This document shows, in pieces, positions 16,774 to 25,658 of a DNA stretch of 64,000 nucleotides. Source of the DNA: Syntrophotalea acetylenivorans. GTDB taxonomy: Bacteria > Desulfobacterota > Desulfuromonadia > Desulfuromonadales > Syntrophotaleaceae. Within the stretch, counting starts at the first letter, position 1. Each line of letters begins with the position of its first letter. Location: assembly GCF_001887775.1 (NCBI RefSeq), contig NZ_CP015519.1, positions 558,001 to 622,000 of the forward strand, in the 5' to 3' direction. The translations under genes were made by a program, and so were the position numbers. The notes under the pieces are model-generated. The model did no database searches. It worked only from the letters and a program-made list of their open reading frames with translations, and was not told the origin of the DNA.

Positions 16774-16850
16774 GCGCCAGTAGCTCAGCTGGATAGAGCA
16801 TCGGCCTTCTAAGCCGAGAGTCCCAGGTTCGAGTCCTGGCTGGCGTGCCA
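16774..16850 (+). tRNA. tRNA-Arg (UCU)
   Basis: 77 nt with encoded CCA. Acceptor GCGCCAG/CTGGCGT; anticodon stem TCGGC/GCCGA around CTTCTAA, anticodon TCT. Confidence 0.96.
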
Positions 16851-16875
16851 CATTCTCTATTCAGACATATTTTGG

Positions 16876-16903
16876 TTGACAAGCGGTCGGGTAGTTTTGT
16901 AGA
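16876..16903 (+). promoter_or_regulatory. Possible tRNA-His promoter
   Basis: Perfect -35 TTGACA (16876-16881), 16-base spacer, weak -10 TGTAGA, ending 17 bases before tRNA-His. Confidence 0.45.
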
Positions 16904-16920
16904 CTGCCGCAGCTTTTACG

Positions 16921-16996
16921 GTGGGTGTAGCTCAGTCGGTAGAGCACTGGATTGTGGCTCCAGTTGTCGAGGGTTCGATCCCCTTCACTCACCCCA
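16921..16996 (+). tRNA. tRNA-His (GUG)
   Basis: 76 nt with encoded CCA. Acceptor GTGGGTG/CACTCAC; anticodon stem CTGGA/TCCAG around TTGTGGC, anticodon GTG. The base before it (16920) is G and opposes C73, giving the extra G-1 that marks tRNA-His. Confidence 0.96.
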
Positions 16997-17009
16997 TTTT
17001 ACAACGACT

Positions 17010-17079
17010 GCCCGTCTCCCGGTGATCCGCGGGCCGCTATCGAGAGATTAGCGGTTGGATCGTCAATGACGGGCTTTTT
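17010..17079 (+). terminator. Terminator after tRNA-His
   Basis: Outer stem GCCCGTC/GACGGGC followed by TTTTTG, with an internal GCCGCTA/TAGCGGT hairpin; a branched terminator. Confidence 0.6.
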
Positions 17080-17181
17080 GTTTTTCAGTCGGCGTTATTT
17101 CTATCAGTTTTGTTCCTTGGCAGCAAAACAAGTTCCTTCCCAATTTGAGGATTGATTGAAAAACCTATATTCTTACCTGAT

Positions 17182-17266
17182 GCGAGAGTGGCGGAATTGG
17201 CAGACGCACTGGATTTAGGATCCAGCGGGTTAAACCGTGGGGGTTCGAGTCCCCCCTCTCGCACCA
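17182..17266 (+). tRNA. tRNA-Leu (UAG)
   Basis: 85-nt class II tRNA with encoded CCA. Acceptor GCGAGAG/CTCTCGC; anticodon stem CTGGA/TCCAG around TTTAGGA, anticodon TAG; variable arm present. Sits 114 bases before tig. Confidence 0.96.
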
Positions 17267-17380
17267 AGTCTTCTGTTTGAATTTACGTTTTACCAGAGCT
17301 TTATCTATATGGTTGGCCTATGCCTTCAAGGCGTCCAGGCCGCTAAACATTTATCCATTTATCCTGTGAGGTAGTTAGTA

Positions 17381-18706
17381 ATGAATGTGAAGGTTGACGA
17401 TATTAGCAGCGTAAAGAAACAACTTTCCTTTGAGGTGCCTGCTGGCCGGGTTGATGAAGAAATTGATTCGGCCTATAAGGAGCTTGCCAAAACCGCCAAG
17501 GTCAAAGGTTTTCGGCAGGGTAAGGTGCCTCGCGCGGTACTAGAGCGTCATTATGCCGCCAGCATTGAATCTCAGGTATTGGAACGTCTGGTCAGTGACA
17601 GCTACTTCAAGGCGCTTAAGGATGAAAAGATCCTGGCTGTGTCCGGCCCGGAGATTACCGACGGTGGTGTTTTGGAGAAGGGCAAGCCCTACACCTTTAA
17701 AGCACAGGTTGAAGTTCAGCCCGAGGTTGAAGCCAAAGATTATCTTGAGCTCCCACTTAAGAAGGAAACTTTCAAGGAGGATGAGACACTGGTTGGTGCC
17801 CGCCTCGAAGAGATGCGCCTTGGGAGTGCCCAGCTTGAAACCACCGATCGGGATGAAGCCCAATCCGGAGATACTGTCCTTATCGACTTCGAAGGATTCA
17901 TTAATGGTGTCCCATTTGAAAACGGTGCGGCACAAGATCATTCTCTCGATTTGGGTTCCAATACATTCATCCCCGGTTTTGAAGACCAGCTTGTTGGGAT
18001 GAAAGTAGGGGAAGAAGGGGAGATCGCTGTCACGTTCCCCCTTGATTACGGCAAAAAAGACCTGGCTGGCCAGGATGCGACCTTTAAGGTAAAAATAAAA
18101 GAGATTAAAGAAAAGGTTCTCCCGGAACTGAATGATGAGTTTGCTGCCCAGATGGGGTTGGCGTCTCTTGACGACCTGCGTGCTCGGGTTAAGGAAGCCC
18201 ATGAGTCACAGGAGCGTTCTCGTATTGAGCAGGAATTTCGGGATCAGCTTGTTGACCTGCTTATCGAGCGCAATCCTCTTGAAGTACCTGAGAGTATGGT
18301 TAAGAGCCAGCTCGATTACATGTTGGAAAATCTCAGTAATCGGATGCAATCCCAGGGTATGAGCCTCGAAGCCATGGGAATGACCCCGGATTCCTTCAAG
18401 GAGGTTTATCAAGAGATTGCCGTTAAGCAAGTTAAGGGCAACTTACTGCTGGAGGCTATTGCTCTGCAGGAATCGATTAAGGTTGAAGAAACCGAGATCG
18501 AAGAAAAACTCGAGGAAATTGCCGAAAAGCACAACGCCAGTAAAGAAATGGTAATGAACTTCTATTCCGATGAATCCAAGCGGCGCGGCCTGGTGGCGCA
18601 ACTTGCTGAAGAAAAGGTCATCCACTACCTGACCGGCAAGGCGAATATCGAAATGGTTGAAGAGTCGATTGCGGCCGAAGCCGATCAGGGCAACGATAAG
18701 GAGTAA
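17381..18706 (+). CDS. tig: Trigger factor
   Basis: Ribosome-bound chaperone and prolyl isomerase that meets nascent chains at the exit tunnel. 441 residues. The N-terminal ribosome-binding signature [13 protein letters not shown] lies near residues 47-59. The FKBP-type domain spans about 150-245 ([28 protein letters not shown]). The C-terminal helical arms end in an acidic tail. RBS GAGG precedes the ATG. First gene of the tig-clpP-clpX-lon series, with clpP starting four bases after its stop. Confidence 0.97.
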   Translation: MNVKVDDISSVKKQLSFEVPAGRVDEEIDSAYKELAKTAKVKGFRQGKVPRAVLERHYAASIESQVLERLVSDSYFKALKDEKILAVSGPEITDGGVLEKGKPYTFKAQVEVQPEVEAKDYLELPLKKETFKEDETLVGARLEEMRLGSAQLETTDRDEAQSGDTVLIDFEGFINGVPFENGAAQDHSLDLGSNTFIPGFEDQLVGMKVGEEGEIAVTFPLDYGKKDLAGQDATFKVKIKEIKEKVLPELNDEFAAQMGLASLDDLRARVKEAHESQERSRIEQEFRDQLVDLLIERNPLEVPESMVKSQLDYMLENLSNRMQSQGMSLEAMGMTPDSFKEVYQEIAVKQVKGNLLLEAIALQESIKVEETEIEEKLEEIAEKHNASKEMVMNFYSDESKRRGLVAQLAEEKVIHYLTGKANIEMVEESIAAEADQGNDKE

Positions 18707-18710
18707 CTCC

Positions 18711-19295
18711 ATGAGTCTCATACCCATGGTGGTAGAGCAGACAGGTCGGGGCGAACGGGCTTACGACATCTACTCGAGACTGCTAAAGGATCGGATTATC
18801 TTTCTCGGTGGGGCTATAGACGACCATCTGGCGAATCTGATCATTGCTCAGTTATTGTTTCTTGAATCGGAAGACCCTGATAAGGACATCCACCTCTATA
18901 TCAATTCTCCAGGTGGAGTGGTAACTGCGGGCATGGCGATTTATGACACCATGCAATACCTCAAGGCCCCTGTGTCGACCATTTGTGTTGGTCAGGCTGC
19001 CAGTATGGGGGCTGTTTTGCTGGCTGCTGGTCAGGCGGAAAAACGCTTTGCCCTGCCTAATGCCCGGATCATGATTCATCAGCCTCTTGGTGGATTTCAG
19101 GGGCAAGCAAGCGATATCAGTATTCATGCGCAAGAAATTTTGCGTCTAAGGGATAATCTCAATCAAGTTCTTGCCCATCATACCGGGCAAAGTCTCGAGA
19201 CCATTGCTGCCGATACCGAACGCGATTTTTTCATGGGTAGCGAAGCGGCAAAAAAATATGGTATCGTAGACGGAACAATAGAGAGAAAGTCCTGA
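18711..19295 (+). CDS. clpP: ATP-dependent Clp protease proteolytic subunit
   Basis: Barrel-forming serine protease partner of ClpX. 194 residues. Catalytic Ser in [14 protein letters not shown], His in IMIHQPLGG, and the later Asp in DTERDFFM are visible. N-terminal [30 protein letters not shown] is typical of processed ClpP. Start set by AAGGAG overlapping the tig stop; a longer in-frame ORF from 18657 runs through tig and is rejected. clpX follows after 21 bases. Confidence 0.98.
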   Translation: MSLIPMVVEQTGRGERAYDIYSRLLKDRIIFLGGAIDDHLANLIIAQLLFLESEDPDKDIHLYINSPGGVVTAGMAIYDTMQYLKAPVSTICVGQAASMGAVLLAAGQAEKRFALPNARIMIHQPLGGFQGQASDISIHAQEILRLRDNLNQVLAHHTGQSLETIAADTERDFFMGSEAAKKYGIVDGTIERKS

Positions 19296-19316
19296 TATTA
19301 GGTTTGGAGGCGCTTT

Positions 19317-20570
19317 GTGAGTAATAACGACGAAAAATCCGGGTATCTTACCTGCTCCTTTTGCGGGAAAGGGCAGGATGATGTCAAAAAACTCATTGCC
19401 GGGCCCGCTGTTTACATCTGTGATGAATGTATAGAATTGTGCAAGGATATCATCGCAGAAGAGGCCAAGCTTGAGGATACTTCGACCAGCGAGGCAGGAA
19501 GTTTGCCGCGCCCCGCTGAAATCAAAGACATCCTCGATGAATATGTAATCGGGCAGGAGATGGCCAAAAAGGTCCTTTCCGTAGCTGTTTACAATCATTA
19601 TAAGCGCATAGAGTACGGTGCGGCGTCTCACGGTGATGTAGAGGTACAAAAAAGTAATATTCTTCTCTTGGGTCCGACGGGTAGTGGTAAGACTTTGCTG
19701 GCCCAGACCCTGGCTAAATTGCTCAATGTGCCCTTTGCCATTGCCGATGCAACCAACCTTACCGAGGCCGGTTATGTCGGTGAGGATGTTGAGAATATTA
19801 TTCTCGCTCTTCTGCAGTCCGCAGATTACGATCTTGAAAAGGCCCAGCGCGGCATCATCTACATCGATGAAATTGATAAGGTGGCTCGTAAATCTGAATC
19901 CCCTTCGATTACTCGTGATGTTTCCGGGGAAGGTGTCCAGCAAGCTTTACTCAAAATCATCGAAGGTACTCAGGCCAGTGTGCCGCCCAAGGGAGGCCGC
20001 AAGCATCCGCAGCAGGAATTTCTCAAAGTCGACACGAGTAATATTCTGTTTATCTGTGGTGGGGCTTTTACCGGTCTGGAAACAATTATTTCCAGACGCT
20101 CAGGCTCCAAAGGTATGGGCTTCGGTGCCGAGGTGAAGCAGACGAAAGAGGTCGATCTCGGCGAACTGTTGGCTCAGGTTGAACCGATGGATCTAATTAA
20201 ATTCGGTCTGATCCCAGAGTTTATTGGCCGGCTTCCGGTAATAGCGACCCTTGAAGAACTTGACGAGGAAGCCCTTGTGCAGATTCTCCAGGAACCCAAG
20301 AACGCATTGGTAAAGCAGTATCAGAAGCTTTTTGAGATGGAAAAGGTTAAGCTCAAGTTCACCGACGGTGCTCTGGTCGCGGTAGCTTCTCAAGCTCTAA
20401 AGCGTAAGACCGGTGCTCGTGGGCTGCGTTCTATTCTTGAAAATTCCATGTTGGATGTCATGTACGATATCCCGTCCCAGGACCGGGTCAAGGAAGTCGT
20501 TATCAATGAAGATGTTGTGCTGCATAAAGCTAAGCCGATCGTTCTCTATGATTGCGCTGAGTCGGCCTGA
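19317..20570 (+). CDS. clpX: ATP-dependent Clp protease ATP-binding subunit ClpX
   Basis: AAA+ unfoldase feeding ClpP. 417 residues. The N-terminal zinc finger is intact (CSFCGKG...[10 protein letters not shown]). Walker A GPTGSGKT, Walker [10 protein letters not shown], and the ClpP-contact loop region (IGRLPV) are present. Start is GTG at 19317 with a perfect GGAGG seven bases upstream. Confidence 0.98.
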   Translation: MSNNDEKSGYLTCSFCGKGQDDVKKLIAGPAVYICDECIELCKDIIAEEAKLEDTSTSEAGSLPRPAEIKDILDEYVIGQEMAKKVLSVAVYNHYKRIEYGAASHGDVEVQKSNILLLGPTGSGKTLLAQTLAKLLNVPFAIADATNLTEAGYVGEDVENIILALLQSADYDLEKAQRGIIYIDEIDKVARKSESPSITRDVSGEGVQQALLKIIEGTQASVPPKGGRKHPQQEFLKVDTSNILFICGGAFTGLETIISRRSGSKGMGFGAEVKQTKEVDLGELLAQVEPMDLIKFGLIPEFIGRLPVIATLEELDEEALVQILQEPKNALVKQYQKLFEMEKVKLKFTDGALVAVASQALKRKTGARGLRSILENSMLDVMYDIPSQDRVKEVVINEDVVLHKAKPIVLYDCAESA

Positions 20571-20591
20571 TAAGGGGTTTTATAACTACTA

Positions 20592-23018
20592 GTGATTACT
20601 GATCATATTATGAATACATTGGAACAAGGCAAAGGCAGAAGCGTGTTACCGCTTCTGCCTTTGCGCGATATTGTCATTTTTCCTTATACGGTAACTCCGC
20701 TGTTCGTGGCCAGAGCCAAGTCGATTCTTGCTTTGGAAATGGCTATGGATGGCGAAAAACGAATCTTTTTGGCGACCCAGATCGATCCCCAGATTGATGA
20801 ACCTAAAGCGGACGATCTATACTCCCATGGAACCATAGCGCAAATCGTGCAGTTGCTTAAACTGCCCGATGGCACTGTTAAGGTTTTGATGGAAGGGAAA
20901 CAACGTGCTTCGATAGCCAATGTGCTCTATGAAGAAGATTGCTACCTGGCTGAAGTTGATGCTCTTGAAGAAGAACAGGTTGTCTCTGCTACGCCTGAAC
21001 TTGAGGCCTTAATACGCAGTGTTAACGATCTTTTTGAGGTTTATGTCAACCTTGGAAAGAAGGTGCCTGCAGAGGTTGCCGCATCAGTCTCCTCGTCGGC
21101 CGATCCCGGCCGCCTTAGCGATACGATAATCGCCCATCTCAGTGTGCGCATTGAAGAAAAGCAGGAGCTTCTTGCTGAGACAGACCCTTATAAACGTCTC
21201 GAGGATATCGCGGTCCTTATCAGTCGGGAAGTTGAGATTCTGCAAATCGAAAAAACGATTCGTTCGCGAGTCAAAGGCCAAATGGAGCGCAGCCAGAAGG
21301 AGTATTACCTAAACGAGCAGATGCGTGCCATTCAAAAGGAACTTGGCGAACACGATGAGTTTACCAATGAAATACAGGAACTAGAAGACGCTATTCGCGG
21401 TCGGCGTATGTCTAAAGAGGGGCAGGATAAGGCCCTCGGAGAATTGCGCAAACTGAAAATGATGTCGCCTACTTCCGCCGAGGCCACTGTTATACGAAAC
21501 TATATCGATTGGTTGGTTGAGTTGCCTTGGAAAAAAGGAACCCGGGACCGCCGCGACCTCGATCACGCCGAACGTATTTTGGAATCGGATCATCATGGCC
21601 TTGAAAAGGTCAAAGAAAGAATACTGGAATATCTTGCCGTACAAGCTTTGGTGAAGAAGATCAAGGGGCCGATCCTTTGTCTGGTCGGTCCTCCCGGGGT
21701 GGGTAAAACTTCGCTGGGAAGGTCTATTGCGCGCTCTTTGGGCCGAAAATTTGCTCGCATTTCTTTGGGGGGCATGCGCGACGAAGCCGAAATCAGAGGA
21801 CATCGCCGTACCTATATCGGTGCCATGCCAGGGAAGGTTCTTCAGGCTCTTCGCAAAGTCTGTGTGAAAAATCCTGTAATTCTTCTGGATGAGATAGATA
21901 AGGTTAATAGCGATTTTCGTGGGGACCCTTCCTCGGCGCTTCTTGAAGTCCTTGATTCGGAGCAAAACAGCACCTTTGGAGATCATTATCTAGAGGTCGA
22001 TTACGACCTTTCAGATGTTCTTTTTGTCGCGACAGCTAACAGTCTGCACGGCATTTCCAAGCCTTTGCTTGACCGGATGGAAATTATTCGAATTGAAGGC
22101 TATACGGAAGATGAAAAGCTGAATATTGCTAAGTCATACCTTGTCCCCAAGCAATTGGAAATTCACGGATTCAAGACTGAGCAAGTCGAATTTAAAGATC
22201 CGGCAATTTATGAAATTATCCGTCGATACACCCGTGAAGCCGGGGTGCGTAACCTCGAGCGGGAGATAGCAAATATTTCCCGGAAATTAGCTCGAAGGTT
22301 GGTAAAATCACAGGACAAGAAACAGCATTTCCTGATCGATAAAGGGCAAATCAAAGAATTGCTCGGCGTTACACGGTTTGAATATGGAATCAAAGAGGAG
22401 GAAAGCTGTGTTGGTCTTGCCACTGGTCTGGCTTGGACTGAGGTCGGTGGAGAGCTTCTCAATATCGAAGTAGCTGTATTGCCCGGACAGGGCAAACTTA
22501 CCGTTACTGGCAAGCTTGGTGATGTCATGCAGGAATCTGCCAAGGCTGCTCTAACCTATGTTCGTTCTCGTTGGCGCGAACTTGGGATCGAAAAAGACTT
22601 CTATCAGATGATGGAAATCCATATTCATGTTCCGGAGGGCGCCATACCTAAAGATGGCCCATCGGCAGGCATTACCATGGCCATTGCCCTGGCCTCTGCG
22701 CTCACAGGGAGGCCTGTAGATCGCGATATCGCCATGACTGGCGAGATCACCCTGAGGGGCAGGGTGTTGCCCATTGGAGGGCTCAAGGAGAAACTCCTGG
22801 CCGCTAAACGAGCTGATATTCACACCGTACTGATCCCTCAAGATAACGAAAAGCAATTAGAGGAAGTCCCCGAGGCCATCCTTAAAGCCTTGCAGGTCAT
22901 CCCTGTAGGCCATATGGACCAGGTGGTGGAAGAAGCTCTCAAGGTGGTGGCACCATTACCCCCTTCCAAAAATCAAGATGATGGACCCCTTTCAACCAAA
23001 GGTGAAATCCGTCACTAG
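20592..23018 (+). CDS. lon: ATP-dependent protease La
   Basis: Cytosolic AAA+ serine protease degrading misfolded and regulatory proteins. 808 residues. The N-domain starts [19 protein letters not shown]; Walker A is GPPGVGKTS and Walker [11 protein letters not shown]. The proteolytic domain has the catalytic Ser in [11 protein letters not shown] and Lys in [13 protein letters not shown] at 20592 is used here; an ATG at 20610 is equally possible because neither has a strong ribosome-binding site. Downstream of clpX by 21 bases. Confidence 0.97.
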   Translation: MITDHIMNTLEQGKGRSVLPLLPLRDIVIFPYTVTPLFVARAKSILALEMAMDGEKRIFLATQIDPQIDEPKADDLYSHGTIAQIVQLLKLPDGTVKVLMEGKQRASIANVLYEEDCYLAEVDALEEEQVVSATPELEALIRSVNDLFEVYVNLGKKVPAEVAASVSSSADPGRLSDTIIAHLSVRIEEKQELLAETDPYKRLEDIAVLISREVEILQIEKTIRSRVKGQMERSQKEYYLNEQMRAIQKELGEHDEFTNEIQELEDAIRGRRMSKEGQDKALGELRKLKMMSPTSAEATVIRNYIDWLVELPWKKGTRDRRDLDHAERILESDHHGLEKVKERILEYLAVQALVKKIKGPILCLVGPPGVGKTSLGRSIARSLGRKFARISLGGMRDEAEIRGHRRTYIGAMPGKVLQALRKVCVKNPVILLDEIDKVNSDFRGDPSSALLEVLDSEQNSTFGDHYLEVDYDLSDVLFVATANSLHGISKPLLDRMEIIRIEGYTEDEKLNIAKSYLVPKQLEIHGFKTEQVEFKDPAIYEIIRRYTREAGVRNLEREIANISRKLARRLVKSQDKKQHFLIDKGQIKELLGVTRFEYGIKEEESCVGLATGLAWTEVGGELLNIEVAVLPGQGKLTVTGKLGDVMQESAKAALTYVRSRWRELGIEKDFYQMMEIHIHVPEGAIPKDGPSAGITMAIALASALTGRPVDRDIAMTGEITLRGRVLPIGGLKEKLLAAKRADIHTVLIPQDNEKQLEEVPEAILKALQVIPVGHMDQVVEEALKVVAPLPPSKNQDDGPLSTKGEIRH

Positions 23019-23049
23019 AATTAGAATGCATTCTTCTGTAAATAAATTC

Positions 23050-23079
23050 TTGACACTGTTTTTGAAATTCTGATATAAG
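23050..23079 (+). promoter_or_regulatory. hup promoter
   Basis: Perfect -35 TTGACA (23050-23055), 18-base spacer, -10 TATAAG (23074-23079), placed about 50 bases before the HU start codon. One of the clearest sigma-70 promoters in the window. Confidence 0.7.
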
Positions 23080-23130
23080 AACTGAGTTTTCGCGGGGCTT
23101 ATAAAATCTCATCCAAGTGGAGGTATGACT

Positions 23131-23403
23131 GTGACTAAAGCCGATCTCGTAAATGCTATGGCAGATAAAGCTGGTGTTAGCAAAGCCGATTCCGAAAAAG
23201 CTCTTAAGGCCTTTATCGACGTTGTAACTGAAGCTCTGCAGGCTGGAGACAAAGTTGCTTTGGTTGGTTTCGGCACTTTCAGCGTCGGTGAGCGTGCCGC
23301 ACGCATTGGCCAAAATCCCCAGACAGGCAAGAAGATTGAGATTGCCGCTTCTAAGACCCCCAAGTTCAAAGCGGGTAAGGGTCTGAAGGACGCAGTCAAC
23401 TAA
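23131..23403 (+). CDS. hup: DNA-binding protein HU
   Basis: Histone-like dimeric DNA-bending protein. 90 residues: [17 protein letters not shown] at the N-terminus, [21 protein letters not shown] as the beta-arm with its tip, and a Lys-rich C-terminal helix. Start set at GTG 23131, since GTGGAGG ends seven bases before it; an ATG two codons earlier (23125) sits only one base from the Shine-Dalgarno and is implausible. Own promoter at 23050-23079. Confidence 0.96.
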   Translation: MTKADLVNAMADKAGVSKADSEKALKAFIDVVTEALQAGDKVALVGFGTFSVGERAARIGQNPQTGKKIEIAASKTPKFKAGKGLKDAVN

Positions 23404-23467
23404 GAAAAAAAATATTCAGAGTAGCCATGTTGCTCTGGTTATAAATGGGAAACCGAAATAGTCTATT

Positions 23468-23496
23468 TTGTAAGACTTCTTCGCTTTGACTATTCG
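23468..23496 (+). promoter_or_regulatory. Possible promoter of the tRNA-Asp/Val/Asp cluster
   Basis: TTGTAA (23468-23473), 17-base spacer, TATTCG (23491-23496), 24 bases before the first tRNA. A 10-bp inverted repeat AATGGGAAAC / GTTTCCCATT (23444-23453 and 23499-23508) brackets it. Confidence 0.4.
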
Positions 23497-23519
23497 TTGT
23501 TTCCCATTCGTTTCTTTGC

Positions 23520-23596
23520 GGGGCTGTAGTAGAGTCGGTTACAACGCCGGCCTGTCACGCCGGAGGTCGCGGGTTCGAGTCCCGTCAGCCCCGCCA
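23520..23596 (+). tRNA. tRNA-Asp (GUC), copy 1
   Basis: 77 nt with encoded CCA. Acceptor GGGGCTG/CAGCCCC; anticodon stem CCGGC/GCCGG around CTGTCAC, anticodon GTC. The D-stem GTAG/CAAC contains an A12-A23 mismatch (23531 opposite 23543). Confidence 0.95.
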
Positions 23597-23605
23597 TTTA
23601 GTTCC

Positions 23606-23681
23606 GGGCGAATAGCTCAGTTGGGAGAGCATCGGCCTTACAAGCCGAGGGTCACAGGTTCGAGCCCTGTTTCGCCCACCA
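23606..23681 (+). tRNA. tRNA-Val (UAC)
   Basis: 76 nt with encoded CCA. Acceptor GGGCGAA/TTCGCCC; anticodon stem TCGGC/GCCGA around CTTACAA, anticodon TAC. Confidence 0.96.
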
Positions 23682-23696
23682 AAATTCTGTATATGC

Positions 23697-23773
23697 GGGG
23701 CTGTAGTAGAGTCGGTTACAACGCCGGCCTGTCACGCCGGAGGTCGCGGGTTCGAGTCCCGTCAGCCCCGCCA
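23697..23773 (+). tRNA. tRNA-Asp (GUC), copy 2
   Basis: Identical to copy 1 including the D-stem A-A mismatch (23708 opposite 23720) and the preceding GC and following TTT, so this is a recent duplication around tRNA-Val. Confidence 0.95.
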
Positions 23774-23777
23774 TTTT

Positions 23778-23816
23778 AAAAAAGGCAACCTGTAATAGGG
23801 TTGCCTTTTTTTATTT
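23778..23816 (+). terminator. Terminator of the tRNA-Asp/Val/Asp cluster
   Basis: AAAAAAGGCAACC-TGTAATA-GGGTTGCCTTTTTTT; stem of more than ten pairs with a long T tail. Confidence 0.88.
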
Positions 23817-23856
23817 TCCTTCGCGAAAACAAAGGTTTTTAGAGACGTTTTCCCCG

Positions 23857-23872
23857 GCAAGAAATTTCTTGC
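23857..23872. promoter_or_regulatory. 16-bp perfect palindrome upstream of ftsEX
   Basis: GCAAGAAATTTCTTGC reads identically on both strands and lies 133 bases before ftsE. Such uninterrupted symmetry suits a dimeric regulator; none can be named. Confidence 0.4.
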
Positions 23873-24004
23873 AGCTCCTCTTTACCTTCCATGAGAAAAC
23901 GTGGTACATCATTTCATTGAATGGCCCGGTTCTTTCGCTGACCATTTTCTTAAATCTATTTGTCTTCAACGCACGCTCATATTATTTAAAAAAGGTAGTC
24001 GGGT

Positions 24005-24673
24005 ATGATTCAGCTTTACAACGTTTGTAAATCTTATCAAAAAGACTCTTCTGCTGCTCTTCATAATCTGAACCTGAAGATCCCCAAAGGGGACTTTGTG
24101 TATATCACGGGGCCATCCGGTGCCGGTAAATCTACCCTGCTTAAACTCCTGTATTGTGCCGAAAAGCCGAATCGGGGTCAGATCCTGGTTAACGGTCAAA
24201 ACATCACCCGGATTGGAACCGGCCATATTCCGCTCCTGCGTCGGCGCACGGGTATTGTGTTTCAGGATTTTAAACTGCTCGAAAACCGTACACTCTTTGA
24301 AAATGTCGCTTTTCCGTTGGAAGTCCAGGGAAAAAAGCGCTACGAAATAAGCAATAAGGTCTACCAAACGCTTAAACATGTGGGGCTGCATGGGAAGCTT
24401 CATAAGTATCCTTTGCAGCTCTCAGGCGGTGAACAGCAGCGGGTAGCCATAGCCAGGGCTCTGGTTATTGATCCGCTTATTTTATTAGCGGACGAACCTA
24501 CGGGAAATCTCGATTTTGAGGTGACTTTAGGGATTGTCGATTTATTCAAGGGAGCGAACGCCCGCGGTACCACCGTTTTGCTTGCCACCCATAACCGCGA
24601 GATGATTCGTCGCTTTCCCCGTCGCGTGATTGCATTGGAGAATGGACAACTGGTTGATGACTACACACCTTAA
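24005..24673 (+). CDS. ftsE: Cell-division ATP-binding protein FtsE
   Basis: ABC ATPase which, with FtsX, couples cytokinesis to murein hydrolase activation. 222 residues: Walker [10 protein letters not shown] near residue 39, Q-loop [12 protein letters not shown], signature [15 protein letters not shown], Walker [13 protein letters not shown], and H-loop LATHNREM. Opening [11 protein letters not shown] is typical of FtsE. ftsX follows 76 bases later, and a small ORF overlaps its 3' end. Confidence 0.97.
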   Translation: MIQLYNVCKSYQKDSSAALHNLNLKIPKGDFVYITGPSGAGKSTLLKLLYCAEKPNRGQILVNGQNITRIGTGHIPLLRRRTGIVFQDFKLLENRTLFENVAFPLEVQGKKRYEISNKVYQTLKHVGLHGKLHKYPLQLSGGEQQRVAIARALVIDPLILLADEPTGNLDFEVTLGIVDLFKGANARGTTVLLATHNREMIRRFPRRVIALENGQLVDDYTP

Positions 24674-24746
24674 GGCTGTTGCTTTACATGGTCTCATTTT
24701 TCCTCTAATTTTACTTGGTTGCCGTTTTCGCAAGGTTGGGGGGTGA
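24657..24746 (+). CDS. Possible 29-residue lipoprotein-like peptide between ftsE and ftsX
   Basis: An ATG inside the last codons of ftsE opens a 29-codon frame ending TGA three bases before the ftsX GTG. It has a basic start ([12 protein letters not shown]), a hydrophobic core and LILLGC, which fits a lipobox, leaving only eight mature residues. It fills the ftsE-ftsX gap exactly and its stop lies in the ftsX Shine-Dalgarno region, so it could be a leader peptide or translational coupler. Equally it could be chance. Confidence 0.35.
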   Translation: MTTHLKAVALHGLIFPLILLGCRFRKVGG

Positions 24747-24749
24747 ACC

Positions 24750-25646
24750 GTGTTGGACCGAACAATTTATTTGATACGCCGCGTTTTTCGGAATATTAAA
24801 CAAAGTCCCATACTTTGTACTGCCGCCATCGGTACCGTGGCTGTCGCTTTGACCGTTCTTGCTTTTTTCGCTTTGATTGTGATCAACGTTCAATCTGTTG
24901 CATCCCATTGGAGCGAAGAAATCCATGTTGTCGCATACCTGGATAATGAACCGCAACCGACCCGACTTGCCGATTGGCGAAAACTACTTTTGAGTATGCC
25001 GGAAGTGGCCAAGGTCACTTATGTGGATCGCGATGAGGCTTTCCGTCGATTTAGTTCGCGCCTAGGACCCGATTCAGATCTTCTGGAAGGATTCGATTCT
25101 GAAATTCTTCCTGCGTCGCTCGAAATTTCACTGAAGGTTGATCATCGTAATCGCCAGGCCGCCGAAGCTGTTGTCTCACGACTTAAGCAAAACCCCGACT
25201 TTTCGGATTTTAGTTATGGTCAGGATTGGTTGGACCGTTTTGAAGCTTTCCTCGATACGCTGCGCTTTGGCGGTTATGTGCTTGGTGCCTTTTTGCTTTT
25301 TGCGGCCCTTTTCATTGTTTCCAATACCATCAAACTCACCCTCTATGCCCGCCGTGACGAGCTTGAGATCATGTCTTTGGTCGGGGCTACATCCTTGTTT
25401 ATAAAAACGCCTTTTTTGCTAGAAGGGGCATTTCACGGCACGATCGGTTCGCTGATAGCGCTTGGTGGTTCTTTTGCGCTGTTTCAAATGTTTTTGCAGC
25501 GCGGACTGACATCCCTTTTGTTGGGTGCCGGAGGCGGGCAAGTCGTTTTTCTCTCCTGGCAACAACAATTATTGTTGGTTGCCACTGGAACCACTCTTGG
25601 GGTCATTGGCAGTGTTCTTTCATTGCGTAAATTTGTCCGTATCTAG
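24750..25646 (+). CDS. ftsX: Cell-division protein FtsX
   Basis: Permease-like membrane partner of FtsE. 298 residues. One transmembrane segment spans about 25-48, followed by a periplasmic domain with VVAYLDNEPQP and YVDRDEAFRRF. Three C-terminal membrane segments carry the FtsX core (LRFGGYVLGAFLLFAALFIVSNTIKLTLYARRDELEIMSLVGA region, about 175-225). The start is GTG at 24750 with GGGGGG upstream. The next gene encodes its probable periplasmic target, an EnvC-like protein. Confidence 0.95.
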   Translation: MLDRTIYLIRRVFRNIKQSPILCTAAIGTVAVALTVLAFFALIVINVQSVASHWSEEIHVVAYLDNEPQPTRLADWRKLLLSMPEVAKVTYVDRDEAFRRFSSRLGPDSDLLEGFDSEILPASLEISLKVDHRNRQAAEAVVSRLKQNPDFSDFSYGQDWLDRFEAFLDTLRFGGYVLGAFLLFAALFIVSNTIKLTLYARRDELEIMSLVGATSLFIKTPFLLEGAFHGTIGSLIALGGSFALFQMFLQRGLTSLLLGAGGGQVVFLSWQQQLLLVATGTTLGVIGSVLSLRKFVRI

Positions 25647-25658
25647 AAAGGACCCTTG

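Noticed and set aside
23486-23779. Open frame through the tRNA-Asp/Val/Asp cluster
   Set aside because: It consists of tRNA sequence; the tRNA folds explain it fully.
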